From JALYJG01 sp033763555 (GTDB taxonomy: Bacteria > Pseudomonadota > Alphaproteobacteria > UBA9219), in the NCBI GenBank assembly GCA_033763555.1, contig JANRKK010000020.1:1-48835 (forward strand): DNA of 48,835 bases, written 5' to 3'. The notes beneath the pieces were generated by a model. The model worked only from the letters and a program-made list of their open reading frames with translations, did not search any database and had not been told where the DNA came from. Made by a program: the position numbers and the translations under genes. This document shows, one piece after another, positions 40,959 through 48,835 of this stretch. Position 1 is the stretch's first letter. The number at the start of each line of letters is the position of its first letter.

Positions 40959-41717
40959 TTAACAGGGCTGCGGATTTCTTGAACTGCCCCTGATCCTTGC
41001 CCATCCGGCTTGAACGGCTTCAGATATACCGCCACATTCTATCCCTGCCTTTATACTCAGATAGGCAACACAATTACTTCCCAAAGCCACCATTGGCCCT
41101 ATGTTGCCCGCATTAGCTATCACAGCTAGGGAATTGCCGCCGGACAACAGATAAAGAGGATCGGGTCCTGCTTTCTTGCCAGACAGATTACGATAAACGG
41201 CCAAAGCTCCGGCCGCGCCAAAGACGACGGCAGGCGCCCAAGAAGCACCCGCCATGATCATTCCTGCAGCAAAGTACACTTCCTTCGTTAAAATTGTTTT
41301 TGCCAGTTTTGATCTAATATTTTCTTGGTTAAGTGGAGCAACCGCACAACCCACCGCAAAGCACATAGGCATGGCTGCTCCTTTGATTGATTCCCAATTG
41401 CCCAGATGGGCATCTGGCACCGCAGCGATCATGGCGATGAATTGCGCAGCACTTACGACAAGCAATGATGTATTTGGATTCTGAACGGCCTTGTGAAAAA
41501 GATTTTCTTCCAGAGGCTGAGGGACGTCTTTTTTCAATTCAAATGCCAGCCTCAATCCGGCACATATTGTTAAAGCAGCCAGATTGAAAACAACCCCCGG
41601 GATTCCTGAGGTTGTCCAGTTGAAGATGGTGTTAGCCGCTTGAAACAGAACACCGGAATCTGTCACAACATTCGCGGCGATGCGGAAAGCCTTCAGCAAT
41701 TTTTCTTTATTCGACAT
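40959..41717 (-). CDS. Hypothetical membrane protein
   Basis: 252 aa. Several weakly to strongly hydrophobic segments (about 38-58, 78-100, 110-130, 145-185, 205-225) rich in Ala and Gly suggest a multi-pass inner-membrane protein. No family recognised. The ATG at 41717 follows AAGGG by ten bases and gives a normal N-terminus; an earlier ATG at 41780 would add 21 unlikely residues. Downstream of nrdB on the same strand, with a 123-base gap. Confidence 0.65.
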   Translation of the reverse strand: MSNKEKLLKAFRIAANVVTDSGVLFQAANTIFNWTTSGIPGVVFNLAALTICAGLRLAFELKKDVPQPLEENLFHKAVQNPNTSLLVVSAAQFIAMIAAVPDAHLGNWESIKGAAMPMCFAVGCAVAPLNQENIRSKLAKTILTKEVYFAAGMIMAGASWAPAVVFGAAGALAVYRNLSGKKAGPDPLYLLSGGNSLAVIANAGNIGPMVALGSNCVAYLSIKAGIECGGISEAVQAGWARIRGSSRNPQPC

Positions 41718-41840
41718 TGAAATATAACCCTTTGAAATAAGGGTTATTTTACTGGATTTTGGATGAAAGCAATAACGCAATCGGCAGCGCTAAACCCTGC
41801 CTTCTTCAACAGGTATTCAATTTTATAGTTAACGCCAGTG

Positions 41841-42818
41841 CTATTCCGCCGCTTCGGTGGCGAAGGCTTCTTCCCAGGTGCCGCGGGTTGCCGCCTTGCT
41901 GTATTCGGTGGCGCGGGCCTCAAAGAAGTTGGCGTGTTCGATGCCGTTCAGGATTTCATCCATCCAGACCAGCGGATTTTTTGCCACCTTATAGATGGGC
42001 TGCAGGCCCAACTGCGTTAAACGGCGGTCAGCGATATAGCGGATATAGGCTTTCACATCGTCCGCCGTCAGGCCCTCGATGACGCCCAACTCAAACGCCA
42101 AATCAATGAAGGCATCTTCATGATCGACAATCGTGTCGCAGGCGAGATACAGCTCACGCTGGAAACTGTCGGTCCAGATGAATTTGTTCTCATCGATGAA
42201 AGTACGGAACAGGCGGATGATCGAATGGGTGTGCAGCGTTTCGTCGCGCACTGACCAGGTGACGATCTGCCCCATGCCCTTCATCTTGTTGAAGCGCGGG
42301 AAATTCATCAGCATCGCGAAGGAGGCAAACAGCTGCAGCCCTTCGGTAAAAGCACCAAACACCGCCAGCGTGCGCGCGATTTCCACCGGACTGTCAACAT
42401 TGAAACCCTGCATATAATCATACTTGTCCTTCATTTCCTTGTAGCGGAGGAAGGCCGAGTATTCGACTTCCGGCATGCCGATGGTGTCGAGCAAATGCGA
42501 ATAAGCGGCGATATGCACGGTTTCCATGTTGGCGAAGGCCGCCAGCATCATTTGAATTTCAGTCGGTTGAAACACGCGTGAATAATGCTTCATGTAGCAG
42601 TTGTTCACTTCAACGTCGGCCTGTGTGAAGAAACGGAAAATCTGCGTCAGCAGGTTGCGCTCGGCGGGTGTCAGCTTGTGCCGCCAATCCTTGACGTCAT
42701 CGGCCATGGGAACTTCTTCCGGCAGCCAGTGAATCTGCTGCTGCTTCTGCCATGCCTCATAAGCCCACGGATAACGGAAGGGCTTATAGACAGGATTGGG
42801 GGTCAGAAGTCCGGACAT
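41841..42818 (-). CDS. nrdB: Ribonucleoside-diphosphate reductase, beta subunit (class I)
   Basis: 325 aa. The small subunit houses the diiron centre and tyrosyl radical. Metal ligands and radical site are visible in ANMETVHIAAYSHLL (Glu99, His102, Tyr106 at the place of the E. coli radical Tyr122), with further ligands in DETLHTHS. The Tyr is kept, so a normal tyrosyl-radical class I enzyme is likely. GAGG lies nine bases before the ATG. Two unknown genes separate it from nrdA. Confidence 0.96.
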   Translation of the reverse strand: MSGLLTPNPVYKPFRYPWAYEAWQKQQQIHWLPEEVPMADDVKDWRHKLTPAERNLLTQIFRFFTQADVEVNNCYMKHYSRVFQPTEIQMMLAAFANMETVHIAAYSHLLDTIGMPEVEYSAFLRYKEMKDKYDYMQGFNVDSPVEIARTLAVFGAFTEGLQLFASFAMLMNFPRFNKMKGMGQIVTWSVRDETLHTHSIIRLFRTFIDENKFIWTDSFQRELYLACDTIVDHEDAFIDLAFELGVIEGLTADDVKAYIRYIADRRLTQLGLQPIYKVAKNPLVWMDEILNGIEHANFFEARATEYSKAATRGTWEEAFATEAAE

Positions 42819-42838
42819 TGATAACTACCTCACAAATC

Positions 42839-43630
42839 TTAAAGAGCACTCTGCTGTTCCTGATAAAGAACATAGTTCGCCGTACATATAAAACTAATCG
42901 ACGTACCTATCATAGCAATTGTTGCCACACCTGCAATCAGGCTGACACCGCCTATGTAAATGGGCGACTCAAGACCCCCGATTCCAACAACGTAGGACAT
43001 AAAGCCCAATGCAACAAACAACACCAGGAAGACTAGCCCCAGGATACAACCGAACGCCAGATAATTCCAAAATAACCGCCACCAGTTATTGTCGGTCAAA
43101 TGCCAGCTGGTCTTCAGAACGGGTGACACGCGGCTGACCGCCAAAGGCCCCACAAAAAGATATTTGATCATCAGAAACCACATAACGCCCATGCCCAGAA
43201 CGGCTGTGATGACCACCAATACTTTCATCTGCAGAACTATGCCGATCACAATGCAGGGTATAAAAGCTGCGAAAATGATCAGAAATTTAAGTGCTATCCT
43301 GCCAAGCCAGTGAAAAAATTCCCTGGCGCTGAAAGCAGGCCGGGCGGTTATAGGCTGATGCTGCAAGCAAAGAACTGTGAAAACATAATAGGAAGCAAAA
43401 ACGGTCAACGCGTTGATCAACTGCCCAACCACAACCGCTACCGACATGTCCGAAAGCTGACTCGCGCCCTGCCCAAGCTCGGACTTCATCATAAGGGCCT
43501 GGGATATAACGCTGGGGATGGAAAGATAAATGAGGTAGGGCCACCAGGCCGGAACCTGCCGCTTCAGCACGGCAAAGGATTCACGCCACAAGACAGTTCT
43601 TTTTGGCTTTTTTGCCGCAATATCGCTCAT
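42839..43630 (-). CDS. Hypothetical multi-pass membrane protein within the nrd locus
   Basis: 263 aa with five or six membrane helices (about 28-50, 65-90, 110-135, 137-160, 188-215, 225-255), spaced in a pattern like glycerophosphodiester-type or DUF-style integral membrane proteins; no family recognised. A strong GGGAGG precedes the ATG. It lies between the small gene after nrdA and nrdB, with gaps of 15 and 20 bases, so it should be in the same transcript as the RNR subunits. Confidence 0.75.
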   Translation of the reverse strand: MSDIAAKKPKRTVLWRESFAVLKRQVPAWWPYLIYLSIPSVISQALMMKSELGQGASQLSDMSVAVVVGQLINALTVFASYYVFTVLCLQHQPITARPAFSAREFFHWLGRIALKFLIIFAAFIPCIVIGIVLQMKVLVVITAVLGMGVMWFLMIKYLFVGPLAVSRVSPVLKTSWHLTDNNWWRLFWNYLAFGCILGLVFLVLFVALGFMSYVVGIGGLESPIYIGGVSLIAGVATIAMIGTSISFICTANYVLYQEQQSAL

Positions 43631-43645
43631 CGTTACACCTCCCTA

Positions 43646-43960
43646 CTATGCCTTCCTAACAGCAACCGAACTTTCTTCATGCTTTAACATTTCAAGCAAT
43701 TCCGAGCCCCATGCGGACTCCATCAAAGCGGCTTTCTGCTGTTGGATTTTTTCGCGTGGCTGCAAAGGTCCGTTCTTTCCGTAATGCGCGCGGAAATGCC
43801 GCAAAGCCTCCAACCCATAACGCAGCTCCTTGGGAAAATCTTCGTCATATTCAATGACGGACAGGACAGCGTCGATTTCCTTCACATGGCCGAGAAGAAT
43901 GGCGTCTTCAATCGACTGCAGGAGGCTGGAGGGAATGGCGTACTCGTGGGCATTGAGCAT
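43646..43960 (-). CDS. Hypothetical small protein downstream of nrdA
   Basis: 104 aa, acidic, helical, soluble. GAGG lies seven bases before the ATG at 43960; a GTG six bases upstream is less likely. It begins 15 bases after the nrdA stop. No family recognised. Confidence 0.65.
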   Translation of the reverse strand: MLNAHEYAIPSSLLQSIEDAILLGHVKEIDAVLSVIEYDEDFPKELRYGLEALRHFRAHYGKNGPLQPREKIQQQKAALMESAWGSELLEMLKHEESSVAVRKA

Positions 43961-43975
43961 AGCCACACCTCGCCC

Positions 43976-45820
43976 CTACTGGCACGCCAGACATTCTTCG
44001 TATTGATTTTCTTCGGCAGCGGGTGCTGGCATCGGATCGTCATTCGCCACAAAGGGAACATTCTGCGCGGGCTTGCTGCTCGCATGTGCCGAGGATTCCG
44101 CCCGCTGGATGGACTTCGAGCGGCAGTAATAAAGGCTCTTCACGCCCTTCTTCCAGGCCATGAAGTGGATGAGATGCAGGTCGCGCTTATGCACATCCGC
44201 CGGGAGGAAGATGTTCAAGCTCTGCGCCTGACAGACGAAGGGCGTACGGTCGGCTGCCAATTCAATCAGCCAGCGCTGGTCAAGCTCGAACGCGGTCTTG
44301 AAGACCATCTTTTCATGCTCACTGAGGAAGTCGAGATGTTGAACCGACCCCTCACGCGTGATGATGCTTGTCCAGGTTTCATCGTCATTGCGCTCGTACT
44401 TTTCGAGCACCTGATCAAGATATTTATTGCGCACGCCAAAGCTGCCCGAAAGCGTCTTATGCGTGTAGCTGTTCGCCGCCATTGGCTCGATGCCGGGGCT
44501 GGCACCACCGCAGATGATGGAGATGGACGCCGTCGGCGCAATGGCGATCTTGTTCGAGAAACGCTCCATGACGCCATAGTCGGCGGCATCGGGGCACGGG
44601 CCGCGCTCATGCGCCAACTTAACGGAAGCTTCGTCCGCTTGCGCCTTAAGATGGCGGAACATGCGCTTGTTCCAGACTTTGGCCATGACGCTTTCAATCG
44701 GCACATTCTGGGCTTGGAAGAAGGAATGCAGCCCCATGACGCCGAGTCCAACCGAGCGTTCGCGCCCGGCTGAATACTTCGCACGCGACATGCTGTCAGG
44801 AGCACGCTTGATGAAGTCATCCAGAATATTGTCAAGAAAACGGAGGCAATCCTCGATGAAGGTCGGGTGATTTTCCCACTCGAGGAACTTCTCAAGATTG
44901 ACTGAGGAGAGGCAGCAAACCGCGGTGCGATGCTGACCGTCCTTGTCCTGTCCGGTCGGCAGCGTGATTTCACTGCAAAGGTTGGACATCTTGACCGTCA
45001 GACCCGCCATCTTGTGATGTTCGGGAATGGAGCGGTTTACATTGTCAATGAAGAGCAGATAAGGCTCACCCGTTTCAACACGGGCGGTCAGCAGGCGAAT
45101 CCAGAGGGCGCGCGCACTCACGCGATGAATGACAGCGCCATCCTTCGGGCTGGTCAGCGCCCATTCTTCATCATGCTCCACAGCGCGCATGAAGGCGTCG
45201 GTGATGACGATGCCGTGATGCAGATTGAGCGCCTTGCGGTTGGTGTCGCCGCCTGTCGGGCGGCGCATTTCGATGAATTCTTCAATTTCCGGATGACTGA
45301 TCGGCAGATAGCAGGCCGCCGAGCCGCGACGCAGACTGCCCTGGCTGATCGCCAGCGTCAGACTGTCCTGCACGCGAATGAAAGGAACAATACCGGAGGT
45401 TTTGCCATTGCGACCTACGGGCTCACCGATCGAACGCAGATTGCCCCAATAGGAACCGATGCCGCCACCCAGTGCTGCCAGCCAGACATTCTCGTTCCAC
45501 AGATTGACGATGCCATCGAGGCTGTCGGAGCATTCATTCAGGAAGCAGGAGATCGGCAAACCGCGATTGGCGCCGCCATTGCTAAGGACGGGTGTCGCAG
45601 GCATGAACCAGAGTTTGCTGATATAGTCATAGAGGCGTTGGGCGTGATCAGAGTCGTCGGCATAGGTCATCGCGACTCGGGCAAACATGTCCTGGGGCGT
45701 CTCGCCCGGAAGCAGATAGCGGTCTTCCAGGGTCGCAATACCGAAACGGGTCAATTCCTGATCCCGTGAACGATCCACAACCACCTGCGGACCGCGCTCG
45801 ACTTGCATGACGTCAAACAT
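43976..45820 (-). CDS. nrdA: Ribonucleoside-diphosphate reductase, alpha subunit (class I)
   Basis: 614 aa, clearly shorter than E. coli NrdA (761 aa): the N-terminal ATP-cone that mediates dATP inhibition is absent, as in several alphaproteobacterial relatives. Active-site Cys residues lie in GLPISCFLNE, MSNLCSEITLP (the thiyl-radical Cys) and CCLSSVNLE, and the C-terminal redox pair is in ECLACQ at the very end. GGAGG lies about eight bases before the ATG. The enzyme reduces ribonucleotides to deoxyribonucleotides together with NrdB. Confidence 0.97.
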   Translation of the reverse strand: MFDVMQVERGPQVVVDRSRDQELTRFGIATLEDRYLLPGETPQDMFARVAMTYADDSDHAQRLYDYISKLWFMPATPVLSNGGANRGLPISCFLNECSDSLDGIVNLWNENVWLAALGGGIGSYWGNLRSIGEPVGRNGKTSGIVPFIRVQDSLTLAISQGSLRRGSAACYLPISHPEIEEFIEMRRPTGGDTNRKALNLHHGIVITDAFMRAVEHDEEWALTSPKDGAVIHRVSARALWIRLLTARVETGEPYLLFIDNVNRSIPEHHKMAGLTVKMSNLCSEITLPTGQDKDGQHRTAVCCLSSVNLEKFLEWENHPTFIEDCLRFLDNILDDFIKRAPDSMSRAKYSAGRERSVGLGVMGLHSFFQAQNVPIESVMAKVWNKRMFRHLKAQADEASVKLAHERGPCPDAADYGVMERFSNKIAIAPTASISIICGGASPGIEPMAANSYTHKTLSGSFGVRNKYLDQVLEKYERNDDETWTSIITREGSVQHLDFLSEHEKMVFKTAFELDQRWLIELAADRTPFVCQAQSLNIFLPADVHKRDLHLIHFMAWKKGVKSLYYCRSKSIQRAESSAHASSKPAQNVPFVANDDPMPAPAAEENQYEECLACQ

Positions 45821-45873
45821 TCCCTGCCTCCCGCCACAGTTAGACAGCTTTGCTCATGCAAACTATCAACGCC

Positions 45874-45906
45874 TGTGGATAAGTATAATGTGAAATATGT
45901 GGATTT
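45874..45906 (-). promoter_or_regulatory. DnaA-box-like sites upstream of nrdA
   Basis: TTATCCACA (minus strand, 45874-45882) is an exact match to the strong DnaA box consensus. A second site, AAATCCACA (45898-45906), differs at two positions and lies in the same orientation 24 bases further upstream. They are 54-86 bases before the nrdA start codon. DnaA is known to regulate nrd genes in E. coli. Confidence 0.5.
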
Positions 45907-45909
45907 TCC

Positions 45910-45921
45910 ACTAGATCTAGT
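45910..45921. repeat. 12-base perfect palindrome upstream of nrdA
   Basis: ACTAGATCTAGT reads the same on both strands and lies 90 bases before the nrdA start, next to the DnaA-box-like sites. It could be a repressor operator; I do not recognise it as an NrdR box. Confidence 0.35.
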
Positions 45922-46330
45922 TACTGAAGGACCCGATCTTACCATATCTCGTGGGTCTGTCACCTATCGACAACAGTCCGAAATGAGCGCGGTTAACCTC
46001 GGCTTGCTTTTGATTTATCAGGAAGATTCCCCCTAAAACCAACAAGCAATTTTATTTCTTTTTTTAGCTTGAAGCCTCCTTCGCCCCTTTTGAGGTTGCC
46101 GAAACCCGACTTCCTACCCCGGCATGTCCGAAAATAGCCATAGGGATTCGGATTGTACCACTTCCGTGACAGTTCGGCGAAGAAAAGAGCAGTGCGGCTT
46201 TTCTCTTTGAGCCTTGAAAAACAACAACAAAATGCAATTTTTATGGGAGTCTGGCCCGGTTTTGGTTTGCAAAACCACACCCTGTCCCCTACATTGCCGT
46301 TTCGTATGTAAAAATGAAGGTTTGAGAAAC

Positions 46331-47299
46331 ATGAAAGTCATTCTGGCCCAGCCGCGGGGCTTCTGTGCAGGCGTTGAGCGTGCGATCGAAATCGTTGAAA
46401 TGGCCATCGATAAATTCGGGCCGCCGATCTATGTGCGCCATGAAATCGTGCATAACCCGCATGTCGTGAAGCGCCTGGCTGACAAGGGTGCCATCTTCGT
46501 TGAGGAAACCGACGAGGTTCCCGCCGGAGCGGTCACGATCTTCAGCGCGCACGGCGTTGCCGAGGAAGTGGAAAACCACGCCAAGAATCGTGGGCTGCAG
46601 GTTCTCGATGCCACCTGCCCGCTGGTATCAAAAGTCCATACAGAAGGTCAGCGCTATGCCAAGCAGGGCTTGGAAATCATCCTGATCGGCCATGAAGGCC
46701 ACCCCGAAGTTGAAGGCACGATGGGTCGCATTCCCGGCGGCGTGCATCTGATCTCGGAAGTTGAGGATGTCGCAGGCCTGAAAATCAAAGACCCGAACAA
46801 GCTGGCCTATATCACGCAGACGACCCTGAGCGTCGACGATACCCGCGCTGTTATCGATGCGCTCAAGGCTCGTTTCCCCAGCATCATCGGCCCGGCAACC
46901 AAGGATATTTGCTATGCGACGCAGAATCGCCAGGGCGCGGTGCGTGAGCTGGTCAAGCATGTGGATGTCGTGCTGGTCATCGGCGCGCATAACAGCTCCA
47001 ACTCCAAGCGTTTGCAGGAATGCGCCGTGGAAGAAGGCATTCCGGCCTATCTGATCGAAGATGCGTCGCATCTGGAAGTCGAATGGCTGTCGGGTAAAGA
47101 ACGCGTCGGCATCACGGCGGGTGCTTCGGCCCCCGAAGATCTGGTGCAGGAGCTGATCGAACGCCTGAAACAGATCGAGCCCGTGGAAGTTTCCATCCTC
47201 CCCGGCGTTCAGGAAAACGTCCATTTCCGCCTGCCGCTGGCCCTCACCAAGGCCGAGCCGCGGGTCAGGAAAACCGAATCTACGACAAGCGCAGCCTAA
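46331..47299 (+). CDS. ispH: 4-hydroxy-3-methylbut-2-enyl diphosphate reductase
   Basis: 322 aa. IspH (LytB) carries out the last MEP-pathway step, producing IPP and DMAPP. The three Cys ligands of its iron-sulfur cluster lie in RGFCAGVERA, DATCPLV and DICYATQNRQ, and the NSSNS substrate-binding motif is present. The ATG at 46331 starts the family's N-terminus (MKVILAQPRGFCAG); a longer reading from 46214 adds 39 unconserved residues. hpnH follows by 13 bases, linking isoprenoid precursor supply to hopanoid synthesis. Confidence 0.97.
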   Translation: MKVILAQPRGFCAGVERAIEIVEMAIDKFGPPIYVRHEIVHNPHVVKRLADKGAIFVEETDEVPAGAVTIFSAHGVAEEVENHAKNRGLQVLDATCPLVSKVHTEGQRYAKQGLEIILIGHEGHPEVEGTMGRIPGGVHLISEVEDVAGLKIKDPNKLAYITQTTLSVDDTRAVIDALKARFPSIIGPATKDICYATQNRQGAVRELVKHVDVVLVIGAHNSSNSKRLQECAVEEGIPAYLIEDASHLEVEWLSGKERVGITAGASAPEDLVQELIERLKQIEPVEVSILPGVQENVHFRLPLALTKAEPRVRKTESTTSAA

Positions 47300-47312
47300 C
47301 AACGAGGTTTCC

Positions 47313-48497
47313 GTGTCCGTCCCCCTTCGCCAGCAATTTGATGTCGGTCTTTACATTCTGAAGCAGAAGCTGAAGGGCAATAAGTACTATCCGCTCGTTC
47401 TGATGCTGGAGCCCTTGTTCCGTTGCAACCTCGCCTGCGCGGGCTGCGGCAAGATCGATTATCCCGATGAAATCCTCAACCAACGCCTGACGGTTCAGGA
47501 ATGCCTCGACGCTGTCGATGAATGCGGCGCGCCAGTTGTTTCCATTCCGGGTGGCGAGCCCCTGCTCCACCGCGAGATCGACCAGATTGTCAAAGGCCTG
47601 ATCGCCAAGAAGAAATATGTAACGCTCTGCACCAATGCGCTTCTGATGGAAAAGAAGATGCATCTGTTTGAGCCGTCGCCCTATTTCAATTTCTCGGTGC
47701 ATCTGGACGGTGATCAGGGCGACCATGACCGCTCGGTCTGCCAGGAAGGCGTTTATGTGAAGGCCGAAGCCGCCATCAAGGCCGCGCTGGCCAAGGGCTT
47801 CCGCGTCAATATCAACTGCACCTTGTTCAACAATGCGGTGCCGCAGCGCATGGCCGATTTCTTCGATCATATGATGGATATCGGCCTGAATGCGATCACC
47901 GTTTCGCCCGGCTACGCTTACGAGCGCGCGCCGGACCAGCAGCATTTCCTGACCCGCGAAACCACCAAGAATATCTTCCGCGATATCTTCCGCATGGGCA
48001 AGGAACGCGTGAAGCAGGGTAAGACCAAATGGCGCTTTGGCCAATCGGCCATGTTCATGGATTTCCTCGCGGGCAACCAGACTTACGAATGCACACCGTG
48101 GGGTCTACCAACACGCAATGTGTTCGGCTGGCAGAAGCCCTGCTATCTGCTCGGCGAGGGTTTTGTCAAGACCTACAAACAGCTAATCGAAGAAACCGAG
48201 TGGGAAAAATACGGCACAGGCAAATACGAAAAATGTGCCAACTGCATGGTGCATTGCGGTTACGAACCCACCGCGGCCGAAGATTCCATCCGCCGTCCCT
48301 GGAAAGCCCTGATGGTCGCGCTGCGCGGTATCAAGACCGAAGGCGCCATGGCGAAGGACATCGATTTGTCCAAGCAACGCCCGGCGGAATATGTCTTCAG
48401 CCAGCATGTGCAGGAAGCACTGACGCAGATTCACGCCGAAAAGGCGCGCAAGGCAGCGAACCCTGAACCCCGCGAAACTGTGGACGCGGCGGAGTGA
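47313..48497 (+). CDS. hpnH: Hopanoid biosynthesis radical SAM protein HpnH
   Basis: 394 aa with GTG start, GAGG about seven bases upstream. The radical SAM motif C-X3-C-X2-C uses Cys38, Cys42 and Cys45 (FRCNLACAGCGK). HpnH adds the adenosyl moiety of SAM to diploptene, the first step to extended (C35) hopanoids. The sequence continues with the family blocks SIPGGEPLLH and a Cys-rich C-terminal motif (CANCMVHCGYEP). It overlaps the next gene by four bases (GTGA). Confidence 0.95.
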   Translation: MSVPLRQQFDVGLYILKQKLKGNKYYPLVLMLEPLFRCNLACAGCGKIDYPDEILNQRLTVQECLDAVDECGAPVVSIPGGEPLLHREIDQIVKGLIAKKKYVTLCTNALLMEKKMHLFEPSPYFNFSVHLDGDQGDHDRSVCQEGVYVKAEAAIKAALAKGFRVNINCTLFNNAVPQRMADFFDHMMDIGLNAITVSPGYAYERAPDQQHFLTRETTKNIFRDIFRMGKERVKQGKTKWRFGQSAMFMDFLAGNQTYECTPWGLPTRNVFGWQKPCYLLGEGFVKTYKQLIEETEWEKYGTGKYEKCANCMVHCGYEPTAAEDSIRRPWKALMVALRGIKTEGAMAKDIDLSKQRPAEYVFSQHVQEALTQIHAEKARKAANPEPRETVDAAE

Positions 48498-48835
48498 GCC
48501 GCGAAGCCGTTGATCTCTACGGCGACATCGCGATACAGACAACCGGACTGCACGGCTACAATATATCCGAACAACGGATGGATGAGCTGGATCAAACCTG
48601 TCTTGATTTCGTCAGCAGCCGTACAGCCCTGAAACAGCCTTGTCAGGCTCTTGATATTGGCGGCGGCTCCGGCGCGCAAAGCAAAAGAATGGCTGCATCA
48701 GGCGCATCTGTTCTGTTTGTTGATCTGACCGACCAGCAGCAGTCCATCGAAGATTTCAATGCCAAAACAGGGCATGAAAGTATCCGTTTTATTCAGCGCG
48801 ATATTCGAAAAATCGCCGCGGATGAGTGGCCGTCC
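48494..48835 (+). CDS. Class I SAM-dependent methyltransferase (partial, runs off the window)
   Basis: The first 114 residues are present; the gene continues past the window end. Motif I of the Rossmann methyltransferase fold is ALDIGGGSGAQSKRM (52-66), followed by an acidic residue closing strand beta 2 (LFVDLTD, 74-80). It opens with GTG overlapping the hpnH stop codon, so it is translationally coupled. The partner substrate is unknown; the context suggests a link to the hopanoid or isoprenoid genes. Confidence 0.75.
   Translation, partial: MSREAVDLYGDIAIQTTGLHGYNISEQRMDELDQTCLDFVSSRTALKQPCQALDIGGGSGAQSKRMAASGASVLFVDLTDQQQSIEDFNAKTGHESIRFIQRDIRKIAADEWPS

Larger units (their letters stand above)
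45821..46330. promoter_or_regulatory. Intergenic region between nrdA and ispH
   Basis: 510 bases separating two divergent genes, the longest gap in the window. It is AT-rich, holds no convincing gene, and must contain both promoters. Visible elements are two DnaA-box-like sites, a 12-base palindrome (both near nrdA) and a run of T residues near 46045-46070. I see no riboswitch or conserved RNA fold that I can name. Confidence 0.6.

Noticed and set aside
43742..44773. A 343-codon plus-strand frame opposite nrdA
   Set aside because: Antisense shadow of nrdA and of the small gene after it.
46045..46070. The T-rich run between nrdA and ispH as a terminator
   Set aside because: The adjoining genes are divergent, so no transcript needs to end here, and no stable stem precedes the T run.
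1..48835. CRISPR arrays, insertion sequences, prophage or integrase genes
   Set aside because: No regularly spaced repeats, transposase motifs, phage structural genes or integrases were seen, so the window is not a mobile island.

Overview
The window is a stretch of chromosome from a free-living-type alphaproteobacterium with a compact genome. The evidence is the gene content and order: acpS-lepB-rnc-era, a MucR-family regulator, an LdtR-type MarR regulator, a CpdR-like receiver, mutY divergent from a DUF721/DciA gene, a zinc-ribbon gene divergent from ftsEX, hopanoid genes (hpnN-like, hpnH), a 17-kDa-antigen-type glycine-zipper lipoprotein, and a short class I ribonucleotide reductase large subunit. 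I cannot name a genus. No insertion sequence, prophage, CRISPR array or integron was seen; genes lie on both strands and often touch or overlap.

Layout. 1-9.9 kb: a CDP-glycerol glycerophosphotransferase-family gene, uvrB, an unknown secreted protein, mutY / DUF721, a tiny protein that looks like a free-standing sigma-70 region 4, then an HpnN-like RND transporter followed by mlaA. 9.9-15.9 kb: ychF, tRNA-Leu(GAG), engB, mucR, tyrA and a chorismate mutase; then a SAM-II riboswitch heading a two-gene unit (a divergent protein with DUF62/SAM hydroxide adenosyltransferase-like motifs, plus a small unknown). 15.9-21.5 kb: a minus-strand run ldtR, acpS, lepB, rnc, era, atpH, atpA, ending after atpA without atpGDC. 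21.6-24.7 kb: accC placed behind two family-3 solute-binding protein genes. 24.9-30.2 kb: glycine-zipper lipoprotein, DnaJ-type co-chaperone, a P-loop kinase-like gene, ugd, galU, a receiver-domain protein and a zinc-ribbon membrane protein. 30.2-35.6 kb: ftsE, ftsX, a YdcF-type gene, an MFS transporter, yebC, a HisA-like gene with altered active-site residues, and a HIT protein. 35.6-41.7 kb: DhnA-type class I aldolase, a pilin-like protein with an A24 prepilin peptidase, secF without secD, a third solute-binding paralogue and several unknowns. 41.8-48.8 kb: nrdA and nrdB separated by two unknown genes, a regulatory gap with DnaA-box-like sites, then ispH, hpnH and the start of a methyltransferase.

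How the genes fit together. Several groups concern the envelope: HpnN and MlaA (lipid movement), IspH and HpnH (isoprenoid precursor to extended hopanoids), GalU and Ugd (UDP-glucuronate for surface polysaccharide), FtsEX, LepB and SecF. A second theme is genome maintenance (UvrB, MutY, the DUF721 protein, RNR). Repeatedly, well-known operons appear here in part only: atpHA without GDC, hisA-like without the other his genes, accC without accB, secF without secD, and tyrA plus chorismate mutase without hisC. This suggests a lineage that has rearranged many ancestral operons. The most interesting locus is the SAM-II riboswitch unit at 14.2-15.9 kb. All function calls come from reading motifs by eye; no database search was run.
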